In this document: piece after piece, positions 1 through 6,557 of the stretch | Numbering within the stretch: position 1 is the first letter of the stretch | How the letters are laid out: each line of letters begins with the position of its first letter | Assembly: GCF_030151805.1 (NCBI RefSeq) | Contig: NZ_JASLCN010000389.1 | Span: forward strand, 1-8,653 | Direction: 5' to 3' | Source: Fluviicola sp. | GTDB taxonomy: Bacteria; Bacteroidota; Bacteroidia; Flavobacteriales_D; Crocinitomicaceae | DNA: 8,653 nucleotides | Notes under the pieces: model-generated | Database searches by the model: none | Seen by the model: the letters and a program-made list of their open reading frames with translations, nothing else | What the model was told of the DNA's origin: nothing | Made by a program: the position numbers and the translations under genes

Positions 1-761
1 GTTTCATTACGTGTACGACAGAAAACCAATCCGAAGATATCCGGACTAGCGTCAATTAATCTTTTCAATGCATCGTAACGGTCACGCTCTTTCACAGTGT
101 AATAAATGTGCTCGATGTTTTCGTTACTTTGATTTTTGTGGCCCATGGCAACTTCCAAAGGATCTGTCATGTAGTTTTTAGCAATTGCAGCCACTTCTTT
201 TGGCATTGTTGCTGAAAACAACCACACATTCTTTGTTTCAGGAGTAGCTTCTAAAATTGCGTCAATGTCTTCCTTGAAGCCCATATTCAACATTTCATCT
301 GCTTCGTCAAGCACAACTGTTTCAACTGTTTTCAAGTTGATTGCTTTACGATTGATCAAATCAACCAAACGCCCGGGCGTTGCTACAACGATTGTTGCAC
401 CACGCTTGATATCACTCATTTGCTTACGGATATCAGTACCACCGTAAACGGCTACTACTTTAATCTGACGATCAAATTGAGCAAATGCTTCTAAGTCTTT
501 GGAGATTTGTAAACACAATTCACGCGTTGGAGCGATGACTAAACCTTGTGTTTCTGTGGGGCGGTCTGTTACCTTGTGAATTAACGGCAAACCGAATGCT
601 GCTGTTTTTCCTGTCCCAGTTTGAGCGAGTCCGACAAAATCGCTTTCTAATTGTAACAAGTGCGGGATCGCACTTTGTTGGATCGGAGTTGGTTCTGCAA
701 AACCCATTGCTTCTATCGACTGCAGAACCTCAACTCTTAACCCGAGTTCTTTAAAGGTCAT
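1..761 (-). CDS. DEAD-box ATP-dependent RNA helicase, CsdA/DeaD-like (partial, C-terminus outside window)
   Basis: ATP-dependent RNA helicase that remodels RNA duplexes in the cytoplasm, in ribosome assembly or RNA decay in related proteins. The visible 253 residues begin MTFKELGL and contain the helicase motifs in order: Q motif around 20-29 (GFAEPTPIQQ), Walker A AQTGTGKT at 46-53, PTREL at 78-82, GG at 107-108, TPGR at 128-131, DEAD at 152-155, SAT at 183-185, and the start of the second RecA lobe with GLVFCRT at 244-250. The reading frame runs off the left edge, so the remainder of lobe 2 and any C-terminal RNA-binding tail are not seen. The ATG at 761-759 is chosen because the Q motif follows at normal distance and a TACCTTTG promoter element lies 22 bp upstream. 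There is no clear Shine-Dalgarno sequence, which is usual in this phylum. By residue similarity around YGGTDIRKQ and the DEAD box it resembles CsdA/DeaD more than RhlE, but the diagnostic C-terminus is missing. Confidence 0.96.
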   Translation of the reverse strand, partial: MTFKELGLRVEVLQSIEAMGFAEPTPIQQSAIPHLLQLESDFVGLAQTGTGKTAAFGLPLIHKVTDRPTETQGLVIAPTRELCLQISKDLEAFAQFDRQIKVVAVYGGTDIRKQMSDIKRGATIVVATPGRLVDLINRKAINLKTVETVVLDEADEMLNMGFKEDIDAILEATPETKNVWLFSATMPKEVAAIAKNYMTDPLEVAMGHKNQSNENIEHIYYTVKERDRYDALKRLIDASPDIFGLVFCRTRNE

Positions 762-783
762 ATAATAAATCTAAAATTTGGCG

Positions 784-816
784 CAAAGGTACGACGTTTT
801 TTTTGATCATTGTTAA
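784..816 (-). promoter_or_regulatory. Bacteroidota-type promoter for the DEAD-box helicase
   Basis: Read on the minus strand, TACCTTTG (791-784) is an exact match to the Bacteroidota primary sigma factor -7 element TAnnTTTG. About 20 bp upstream lies TTAACA (816-811), an imperfect -33 element with TTA in place of TTG. Transcription should start near 779, giving an 18-nt leader without a Shine-Dalgarno site before the ATG at 761. Confidence 0.6.
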
Positions 817-1067
817 TAAAAATACAAGTTATTGTTAATTAATGCTTTTAAGGGCTTTTTAGAGGCCAGACTAAAGAAGTTACAAGCCAATATTTTAGAG
901 GCTTTCCTGACTCTCAATTGATGATGAGATTTAGGTATTTGGCACCAGAGTCCGGACTATTTTAAATTCAATCTTTATTCATTTGGAGTTTTATTTGTTT
1001 AAAACTCTATTTGTATATTTACCGCTTTATTCATTTTCCTGAAAAGAAAGAATTTAATCATCTAAAC
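792..1067. other. Intergenic region between divergent helicase and beta-propeller genes
   Basis: No gene is seen here. The helicase side is very AT-rich, with a T8 run and TTAACAAT-like segments. GCCTCTAAAA occurs twice on the minus strand (857-866 and 893-902), 36 bp apart. A perfect 10-bp palindrome, AGTCCGGACT, lies at 949-958. A weak promoter candidate for the right-hand gene is TATATTTA (1014-1021), one mismatch from TAnnTTTG, with a TTG at 995-997. The 16-bp spacing is slightly short, so this promoter is uncertain. Confidence 0.5.
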
Positions 1068-2777
1068 ATGAAAAAATCGCTGCTCCCGCGTTATACAAAA
1101 GGATTTCATCACATCATCTTTTTTAGTTCACTATTTTCATTTCAAATGGGGTATGCTCAGTCACCGCAATTTGAATGGGGTAAAAAAATCGGAGGAACCG
1201 AATGGGATCAGGGAAATGCCATTGCAGTCGACAACGCTGGAAACGTATACACTACAGGACAATTTAAACAAACGGTAGACTTTGATCCGGGAGCTGCAGA
1301 TTTGTTCTTAACATCTGCCGGAGATCAGGATATTTTTGTTTGCAAATTAGATTCACAAGGTAACTTGGTTTGGGCTAAAAAAATGGGCGGAACGGGAGAA
1401 GATATTGGAAAAGGTATCCAGGTTGACCCGAATGGAAATGTGTATGTTACCGGAAAATTCAAAGACGTAGTAGATTTTGACCCGAATGCAGGGATAATAA
1501 ATCTAACCTCTGCAGGTATGTCAGATGTATTTGTGGCAAAATTAGATGAATCAGGTAATCTTCTTTGGGTGAAACAATTTGGAGGAAGTGAAGATGATTA
1601 TAGCTTCGCCATCTCACTTGATGCTCATAACAATGTTTATACAACCGGCTCTTTTAGTTCCGTTTCTGATTTTACCTCTGGAAATTTCTTAACTACTTTT
1701 GGAGGCCACGATATTTTCATCAATAAGCTGACTACCAGCGGTAATTATGTCTGGACAAAACAATTTGGAGGAGATAGTTACGATGAAGGTACTTCTCTGT
1801 TCGTTTCTGGTGGAAATGTTTACGCTACTGGCTTCTTCCAAAATACAGCCGATCTCGATCCAGGTGGAAACACACAAAATTTCACTTCCCCCGGACTCAA
1901 TATTCCGGATATCTTCGTTTCAAAAATTGACACTTCGGGAAATTTTGTCTGGGCAAAACAAATCGGTAGTACCGGGAATGATTATGGTTATGGAATCAGT
2001 GTTGACCTGTATGGTGATGTTTATTTGACGGGAAGATTTGAAAACACGGTAGATTTTGATCCAAATGCCGGAACATATAATCTGACCGCAGCCGGAACTT
2101 TTGACTTCTTTGTAATGAAGTTTACTTCTTCCGGAAACCTGGCCTGGGCGAAACAGTTTGGAAACAACGGAATGGAAATTTCGTATGGAATTATGAATGA
2201 TATGGTCGGAAATGTCTACACAACGGGTTACTTTGACGGCATCGTAGATTTTGATCCGGGAAACGGAACATTCAACCTGGAATTTACACAAAGTGAGTCG
2301 GATTGTTTCATTAGTCAACTATCAAAAGACGGAGACTTTGTTTGGGCTGGAATCATTGCCGGATCCAAATTTACTTCCGGCCTTGCCATTGCCCCGGATA
2401 ACTCAGGAAGCGTTTACACAACCGGTTGGTTTGGCGGACAGTTGGATGCAGATCCCAGTGCTGGGAATTTCAGCTTATCCGGAAGCGGAATGCGGGATGT
2501 CTTTATTCAAAAAATGAGCTCTTCAGTTGGAATTTTGGAGAATGACGCGTTGAACAGTATTATGCTCTACCCAAATCCTGTCTCAAATACAATGACACTT
2601 CAATCAACGATAACACTAAAAGAATTTAAAATTGTCGGAATGCTTGGAGAAGTGGTACAGCTTGGAACAATAAATTCGAACACCCTTCATCTAGACTTGC
2701 TGAAAACCGGGAATTATATATTGGAAGTGCTTGATGTCAACAATCAAATTCATCACAAACACTTTGTGAAAAATTAG
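1068..2777 (+). CDS. Secreted seven-repeat SBBP-type beta-propeller protein with T9SS type A sorting domain
   Basis: A 569-residue exported protein whose likely home is the cell surface or medium. Residues 1-30 form a signal peptide (MKKSLLPRY, hydrophobic IIFFSSLFSF, cleavage probably after GYA before Q31). Residues 35-486 consist of seven repeats of 62-66 residues. Each opens with a WxKxxGG-like strand (Trp at 37, 102, 167, 229, 295, 360, 426), continues with a GNVYxTGxF segment and most have a VDFDPxxG loop, then a (D)xFVxKLDxxGN strand. This matches the SBBP beta-propeller repeat family, and seven copies suit one seven-bladed propeller. Residues ~487-569 carry YPNPVSN (501-507) and end in a GNYILEV...HFVKN strand, the type A T9SS C-terminal domain that is removed after outer-membrane passage. 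The ATG at 1068 is preferred over an in-frame TTG at 1011, because the latter adds 19 non-signal-like residues ahead of MKKSLL. The biological ligand is unknown. Confidence 0.9.
   Translation: MKKSLLPRYTKGFHHIIFFSSLFSFQMGYAQSPQFEWGKKIGGTEWDQGNAIAVDNAGNVYTTGQFKQTVDFDPGAADLFLTSAGDQDIFVCKLDSQGNLVWAKKMGGTGEDIGKGIQVDPNGNVYVTGKFKDVVDFDPNAGIINLTSAGMSDVFVAKLDESGNLLWVKQFGGSEDDYSFAISLDAHNNVYTTGSFSSVSDFTSGNFLTTFGGHDIFINKLTTSGNYVWTKQFGGDSYDEGTSLFVSGGNVYATGFFQNTADLDPGGNTQNFTSPGLNIPDIFVSKIDTSGNFVWAKQIGSTGNDYGYGISVDLYGDVYLTGRFENTVDFDPNAGTYNLTAAGTFDFFVMKFTSSGNLAWAKQFGNNGMEISYGIMNDMVGNVYTTGYFDGIVDFDPGNGTFNLEFTQSESDCFISQLSKDGDFVWAGIIAGSKFTSGLAIAPDNSGSVYTTGWFGGQLDADPSAGNFSLSGSGMRDVFIQKMSSSVGILENDALNSIMLYPNPVSNTMTLQSTITLKEFKIVGMLGEVVQLGTINSNTLHLDLLKTGNYILEVLDVNNQIHHKHFVKN
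1170..2525 (+). repeat. Seven tandem protein-coding repeats (beta-propeller blades)
   Basis: Seven consecutive ~195-bp units within the propeller gene encode repeats whose tryptophans are spaced 65, 65, 62, 66, 65 and 66 residues apart. Nucleotide identity between units is clearly diverged although the amino acid pattern stays recognisable, so these are old duplications under protein-level selection. Unit 3 has lost the DFDP loop (SDFTSGN instead), unit 4 has ADLDPGG and unit 7 has LDADPSAG. Confidence 0.85.
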
Positions 2778-2806
2778 CAATTCAACCATTTCCGGTCCAA
2801 TGACTT

Positions 2807-3679
2807 TTAACTGATCGGATCGAGCTTGTTTTCCGTTAGCTTTTCATTGATCTCTGATTTCAAACAAACCGGACACAAACAATCGGTGATATTTTCCATC
2901 GGCATAATCATGGGAAGTTCGGCGCACCAGCAACCTTGCGTATAACAGGAAAACGGTTTATTGCAGCTGACACAGATTTTATGTTTTTCAAGCGTTGGAA
3001 CTTCATAATTTCCGTCCAGGGAAAGCACTAAATTGCCCAAATGAGTCATTTCCTGATGTTGAACAATTTGATAGCTTGTGATTTCTATTGCCGAACGGTA
3101 TCCCGGGCCATTCAAAACCATCGTATGGTATTCTCCTTGTTCACCACACAAATCCAGGCCGTTTTCCCGGCTAAGTATCCGGAATTCCTCCAAAAGATCC
3201 GAATCGATTCTTCTTCCCAAAAAACGGGCTTCAAGCCAGGGAATTTTGACCATGGTCAGCACGACTTCAAATTTGAATTTCAGCAACAGACGCATCACCT
3301 CTTCCCGCTCTGCATGCCATAAAGGGAGAAAGGTTTTCATTCCGACTGCTTTTGCGCGTTCACTGATCCAATTAGGGCTTTCACGAACTTCGGAAATATC
3401 TCCCGAAACAAGCACTTCGATTCCCAATTGCTCTTTCAGTTTGCGTAATTGAAGTTCATAGTTCTCTGCAAATGGTTCCTGAATTTCAAGTAACAGATGA
3501 GGAATTCCCAATGATTTGGACTGCAATTCCATGAATTCTTTCGGATGTGCCCTGAATTCCGTCGATTTCGAGCAAAAAGTCACCAAAGCAGTCAGTTCAT
3601 ACCCTTCCTGCTTCGCCAAATGCAGCGCAAGATGACAATCTTTTCCTCCCGACCAAAGAACCAATGCTTTTTCTTTCAT
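2807..3679 (-). CDS. Dph6/diphthine-ammonia ligase family PP-loop ATPase fused to a cysteine-rich CWC domain
   Basis: A 290-residue cytoplasmic protein with no signal peptide. Residues 1-~225 are an adenine-nucleotide alpha-hydrolase fold of the MJ0570/Dph6 family. The PP-loop is SGGKDC at 10-15 (usually SGGKDS), SGDI follows at 92-95 and GEQGEYHTMV at 179-188 is the family's GExGEfHT signature. Characterised eukaryotic Dph6 amidates diphthine on EF-2 using ATP and ammonia. Bacteria are not known to make diphthamide, so the bacterial substrate is unknown. Residues ~235-275 add a compact cysteine cluster, C236-x2-C239, C245, C250-W-C252, C267-x-C269-x2-C272, with CWCxELP and CLCPxCL. This fits the Cys_rich_CWC family, normally a small separate protein and probably metal binding. 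The gene converges on the propeller gene with a 29-bp gap and lies 72 bp downstream of a T9SS cargo gene on its own strand. I found no exact promoter motif in that 72-bp gap, so readthrough from the cargo gene is possible. Confidence 0.88.
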   Translation of the reverse strand: MKEKALVLWSGGKDCHLALHLAKQEGYELTALVTFCSKSTEFRAHPKEFMELQSKSLGIPHLLLEIQEPFAENYELQLRKLKEQLGIEVLVSGDISEVRESPNWISERAKAVGMKTFLPLWHAEREEVMRLLLKFKFEVVLTMVKIPWLEARFLGRRIDSDLLEEFRILSRENGLDLCGEQGEYHTMVLNGPGYRSAIEITSYQIVQHQEMTHLGNLVLSLDGNYEVPTLEKHKICVSCNKPFSCYTQGCWCAELPMIMPMENITDCLCPVCLKSEINEKLTENKLDPIS

Positions 3680-3751
3680 TGCTCCGAAATTAAAAAAAAG
3701 GGTTCAAAACACGAAGTCTTAACTCCCAAAGTCCTGACTCTAAAATCGCTC

Positions 3752-4813
3752 TTAACGAATCACCAATTTAGAACGATTAACAATCTCCTCATTGCTTCTA
3801 ACCTCTACAAAGTAAACACCCGCCGGTTGATTCAGAGAAAGATCCGAATTGTAATAAGCCGCATTTCCTGATTTTGAAGCAGGTTCCAGATCTTCCTGGT
3901 AAACCAGCTGCCCCAATTCATTTCTTAAAAAGATCGTTGATTTTGCTTCCGGATTATCCGAAAAGGAAATGTGAATGCGCCCGTCAGCAGATGGATTCGG
4001 ATACATTCTGAAATCCGCTTCTTCCGCTGAAATATATTTGATCGACAATTCATTTCTGGTTCCGTCCAAATCCGTTTGACTCAATTTATAGTATACCGCT
4101 CCCTGGGTATTTTTAGTGTCCAGGTAAGAATAGGTTTTCAATTCCGTAGAATTAATTGCTCCTTTTACCTGCGCCATTTCTTTCCAGTTCAACCCGTCGC
4201 GGCTTGTTTCAATCGTGAAATAATCATTTCTCTTTTCAGACTGAACTTGCCAGGACAACAAGTTTCCGTCATTCTTTTTCTCTCCTTCAAAAGACAAGAA
4301 CTCAACAGGCAATGCCGTTCCGATATTGTTGCAATGAATCTCCTGGTACGGAATTCCCGGTCCCTGGATGATCACATCAATAGTCATACAATTCAATGTT
4401 GCAACCGTTGCATTCGTACAACTCGGATAAGGAGCACTATATTGATAAGCAGTTCCGTTATTCGGTACAAATGGGTTGGTCGTTGTCTGAGCAGAACCGA
4501 CACCTCCGTTTTTCGGAAGAGCATATGCTCCGTTCATAGCCGAATTGGCACAATAGATCTTTGCCTGCAGGGTATATTGCGCGGCAGCATTTGGTCCCGT
4601 AATACTGATATTGTAATCAAAATTTACATTGTAATTGTATCCATTAGGACAATCAGTGCTACTTACAGCAATACTTTTGGGAGTGATTGTAACGGAAACA
4701 ACGTAACCGTTCGTGGAAGTGATTACACATTGTGCAACAGATTTGAAAGTTGTAAAAATAAGCAAAACGCCTACCAATAAGGTTAGTTGAACTAATCCTG
4801 TTCTCTTACGCAT
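3752..4813 (-). CDS. Secreted T9SS type A cargo protein with unrecognised six-cysteine N-terminal region
   Basis: A 353-residue exported protein. Residues 1-27 are a signal peptide (MRKRTG, hydrophobic LLVGVLLIFTTF, cleavage likely SVA before Q28). The region 29-165 matches no family I can name. It is rich in Asn, Thr, Ser and Tyr and holds all six mature cysteines (29, 55, 88, 132, 142, 161), suggesting disulfides. Next comes ALPVEFLSFEG (167-177) and a beta-sandwich-like segment with LSWQVQSE, FTIETSRDGLNW and YYKLSQTDLDGT (~180-260), a module common in Flavobacteriia surface proteins just before the sorting tail. Residues ~265-353 hold YPNP (271-274), LRNELGQLVY and the final GVYFVEVRSN...KLVIR, a T9SS type A C-terminal domain. 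The ATG at 4813 is preferred over the ATG at 4834, because a TACTTTTG promoter element ends only 2 bp before the latter. Function is unknown; adhesin-like or structural roles are possible but unsupported. Confidence 0.85.
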   Translation of the reverse strand: MRKRTGLVQLTLLVGVLLIFTTFKSVAQCVITSTNGYVVSVTITPKSIAVSSTDCPNGYNYNVNFDYNISITGPNAAAQYTLQAKIYCANSAMNGAYALPKNGGVGSAQTTTNPFVPNNGTAYQYSAPYPSCTNATVATLNCMTIDVIIQGPGIPYQEIHCNNIGTALPVEFLSFEGEKKNDGNLLSWQVQSEKRNDYFTIETSRDGLNWKEMAQVKGAINSTELKTYSYLDTKNTQGAVYYKLSQTDLDGTRNELSIKYISAEEADFRMYPNPSADGRIHISFSDNPEAKSTIFLRNELGQLVYQEDLEPASKSGNAAYYNSDLSLNQPAGVYFVEVRSNEEIVNRSKLVIR

Positions 4814-4836
4814 TGAGTGAAATTTGAAATTCATGG

Positions 4837-4844
4837 CAAAAGTA
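4837..4844 (-). promoter_or_regulatory. Bacteroidota -7 promoter element of the six-cysteine T9SS cargo gene
   Basis: On the minus strand TACTTTTG (4844-4837) matches TAnnTTTG exactly. No clear TTG lies 17-23 bp upstream. Expected initiation a few bases past the element falls at about the upstream ATG (4834), so translation from 4813 would use a leader of about 20 nt, in line with the helicase gene. Confidence 0.6.
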
Positions 4845-5133
4845 CGTCATTATGCGTGCTTTAGATTTCTAATTCCAAAATTTTAACTAAATTTTTATCA
4901 AAAATAAATTTTGAAACACATCTCCGCCCGAATAAACTCAAGAAACTAACAATAAACAAGATAGAAAAACTAATTCCTTAAATAACAACGAAAACTATTC
5001 TCCTGTTTTGCTTTAAAAAAAATACGATCCTGAAACGGGAATAATTCAGCTTGAATCTTTTTAATTCTTACACCTTGAACTTTTCAACTTTTTAACTCTT
5101 GCAACTTTTGAACCCTTTGAACTCTTTAAACTC

Positions 5134-5167
5134 TTGAACTAAACACTGAGCTTGCCGAAGTGTGAAC
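5134..5167. repeat. Composite repeat element, copy 1 (contains CACTGAGCTTGCCGAAGTG)
   Basis: A 34-bp element starting TTGAAC and ending GAAGTGTGAAC, with a core CACTGAGCTTGCCGAAGTG whose ends (ACACT and AGTGT) are complementary. It aligns with copy 2 at 28 of 34 positions plus a 2-nt gap. The core resembles a short dispersed intergenic motif (CTTCGACAAGCTCAG) that I recall from many bacterial genomes. Confidence 0.6.
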
Positions 5168-5236
5168 TTTTCAACTCTTTCAACTCTTGAGCTCTTTGAA
5201 CTTTTCAACTATTGAACTCTTTCAACTTTTCAACCC

Positions 5237-5272
5237 TTGAACGAAACATACCGAGTCTGTGGAAGTGTGAAC
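5237..5272. repeat. Composite repeat element, copy 2
   Basis: A 36-bp diverged copy of the element at 5134-5167. It keeps TTGAAC, AAACA, GAG and the terminal GAAGTGTGAAC, but the core reads ACCGAGTCTGTGGAAGTG, so the complementary ends seen in copy 1 are partly lost. It is followed directly by a further CCCTTGAAC unit. Confidence 0.55.
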
Positions 5273-5298
5273 CCTTGAACGAAATTAACCTCCCTTAC

Positions 5299-5329
5299 TT
5301 GCACAAAAAACCACAAAATGCTATCTTCA
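5299..5329 (+). promoter_or_regulatory. Candidate promoter of the lipoprotein hydrolase - PorP/SprF pair
   Basis: TTG at 5299-5301, a 20-bp spacer and TATCTTCA at 5322-5329 form a partial match to TTG-N(17-23)-TAnnTTTG (6 of 8 in the -7 element), 17 bp before the ATG at 5347. An alternative is TTG at 5275-5277 with TACTTG at 5296-5301, which would place part of the promoter inside the repeat tract. Confidence 0.3.
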
Positions 5330-5346
5330 CTCGAATTACTATTCCT

Positions 5347-6552
5347 ATGAAGCTATTTTTCATCCTGCTTTTAAGTCTTCCTTTCTTACCGACGATCCAA
5401 TCCTGTAAGAAAAAAACTTCCGAATTAGCGTATAAAGATCGCGGAACACTCATCGAATCAAGTGCAAACGGTCATATTCCGGCCAATGAGATTGCTTCCA
5501 AAATAGATAAGTTTGATGCGCAAAATATTGTTCTGCATGGTGTGACTTATTATTCCATTACCTACCGCACGATTTACGAAGGAAAGCAAATCGATTCAAG
5601 AGGTTTATTGTTCGTCCCCGACGATGTGGATTCGACCTACCTCATTGCATACTTTCACGGAACGCACGTTCCGCTGAATTTGGGAGCTTTTTATTCTGCG
5701 GATATGGAAACTCCTTCCAATTATGGTGGTCAGAGCGATAAGTTCCTGGAAACACGCAACATTGCTTTGTCCTGGGCATCAGCCGGGTATACGGTCTTTC
5801 TTCCGGATTACATCGGTTTCGGGGCTACTTCCGACAAAGAACACCCTTACCTCGCTTATGACGAACTGTTCAAATCGAACATTGACGGATTGCTGGCTGC
5901 TAAAAGTTTTCTCAGCGAAAAAGGATATGCATACGATAACCGCATTTTTCTCAGCGGCTGGTCTCAGGGTGGCGGAGCCTGTTTATCCGCGCATAAATTC
6001 ATCCAGGAACAGTACGCTTCCGAATTCACTGTGACAGCAAGTTCAGGCCTGGCAGGTCCGTACAATATGAAAGGATTCATTGATGAAATCCTTGCTCAGA
6101 AAGACCAGGATGTCGGGATTATCAGCGGAGTGTTTTCCTGGGGAGTTTACAGTTTGAATAAATTTTCCCCTGAACTGAAACGTCCCACAGATCAATTGTA
6201 TTCATACCCGGTATCCAACCAGGTAGCGGCTATTTTCACACCTTCTAAAATTCCCTCGGAAATTCTTCAGGAATACTTCCTGGCACACGTCATGGACGGA
6301 ACGGACACCAAATTCATACAGGTTATCGACCGCAATACTTTTTCACACGGCTGGACTCCGGTCGGAAAAGTCTTTCTCCATCATGGCGACGCAGACAATA
6401 CAGTCTATTATATGAATTCGGCAGATGCAAAAACCGGGTTAACTGCCGCCGGAGGTGATGTCACGCTTTATACCTATCCGGGAGGAACACACGATTCGGA
6501 ACTCGAAAATTACGTCCGGAATACACTGACCGATTTTAACGCTCTAAAATAA
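5347..6552 (+). CDS. Lipoprotein alpha/beta hydrolase (secretory lipase/esterase-like)
   Basis: A 401-residue predicted lipoprotein serine hydrolase. The signal peptide MKLFFILLLSLPFLPTIQSC ends in a lipobox-like IQSC, with lipid attachment expected at Cys20, followed by KKKTSE. The alpha/beta hydrolase core includes a possible oxyanion segment FHGTH (103-107), LPDYIGFGAT (152-161), the nucleophile elbow GWSQGG (204-209, Ser206), HHGDADNTV (345-353, acid probably Asp350) and PGGTH (378-382, His382). All three triad positions are therefore intact. The RGLLFVPDD...GYTVFLPDYIGFG layout resembles secreted lipases and esterases acting on ester substrates such as acylglycerols, but the substrate cannot be read from sequence. 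The ATG at 5347 is chosen over an in-frame TTG at 5212 because it starts a perfect lipoprotein signal and the upstream residues are translated repeat. The stop is 5 bp before a PorP/SprF-like gene, so the two are probably co-transcribed. Confidence 0.88.
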   Translation: MKLFFILLLSLPFLPTIQSCKKKTSELAYKDRGTLIESSANGHIPANEIASKIDKFDAQNIVLHGVTYYSITYRTIYEGKQIDSRGLLFVPDDVDSTYLIAYFHGTHVPLNLGAFYSADMETPSNYGGQSDKFLETRNIALSWASAGYTVFLPDYIGFGATSDKEHPYLAYDELFKSNIDGLLAAKSFLSEKGYAYDNRIFLSGWSQGGGACLSAHKFIQEQYASEFTVTASSGLAGPYNMKGFIDEILAQKDQDVGIISGVFSWGVYSLNKFSPELKRPTDQLYSYPVSNQVAAIFTPSKIPSEILQEYFLAHVMDGTDTKFIQVIDRNTFSHGWTPVGKVFLHHGDADNTVYYMNSADAKTGLTAAGGDVTLYTYPGGTHDSELENYVRNTLTDFNALK

Positions 6553-6557
6553 GCTTT

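Larger units (their letters stand above)
5074..5280. repeat. Degenerate TTSAAC hexamer tract with 8-10 bp unit spacing
   Basis: About 200 bp made almost entirely of units of the form AACTYTTS. TTGAAC occurs 8 times, TTCAAC 6 times and GTGAAC twice, with a few variants (TTTAAC, TGCAAC, TTAAAC, TTGAGC). Units are joined by short pyrimidine runs, and unit length changes between 8, 9 and 10 bp, so the tract is neither a clean microsatellite nor coding DNA. It is interrupted by two copies of a longer composite element. I recall similar runs in intergenic DNA of other Flavobacteriales but cannot confirm that here. Confidence 0.8.
4845..5346. other. Divergent intergenic region with a repeat tract
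   Basis: About 500 bp without a credible gene, between the divergent six-cysteine cargo gene and the lipoprotein hydrolase gene. The left part (4845-5050) is AT-rich. It includes a loose inverted repeat (ATTCTCCTGTTT at 4997-5008 against GAAACGGGAAT at 5032-5042, with bulges) around an A8 run. The right part is the TTSAAC tract described separately, followed by about 60 bp containing candidate promoter elements. A reading frame opening at a TTG at 5212 runs through part of the tract into the hydrolase, but its extra 45 residues look like translated repeat and not like a protein N-terminus. Confidence 0.6.

Noticed and set aside
1011..1067. N-terminal extension of the propeller gene from a TTG start
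   Set aside because: It adds 19 residues ahead of a good signal peptide and overlaps a promoter-like element. The ATG at 1068 is the natural start.
1920..2318. A 132-codon minus-strand open frame inside the propeller gene
   Set aside because: It is antisense to regular propeller repeats, and its apparent internal repetition only mirrors them.
2778..2806. Bidirectional terminator in the 29-bp convergent gap
   Set aside because: No stem longer than four pairs and no T or A run of the expected form is present.
3078..3452. A 124-codon plus-strand open frame opposite the Dph6-like gene
   Set aside because: It is the shadow of a gene with clear PP-loop and GExGEYHT motifs; the shadow has no domain of its own.
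4076..4780. A 234-codon open frame on the plus strand
   Set aside because: It lies wholly antisense to the six-cysteine T9SS cargo gene, which has a signal peptide, YPNP motif and sorting domain. The plus-strand translation has no recognisable domain and odd composition (Arg, Ile, Ser rich).
5074..5280. Possible CRISPR array
   Set aside because: Units are 8-10 bp and degenerate with no unique spacers of constant length, and no cas gene is present.
5212..5346. N-terminal extension of the hydrolase from a TTG start
   Set aside because: The extra 45 residues are translated TTSAAC tract and intergenic DNA and would bury the lipoprotein signal peptide that begins at 5347.
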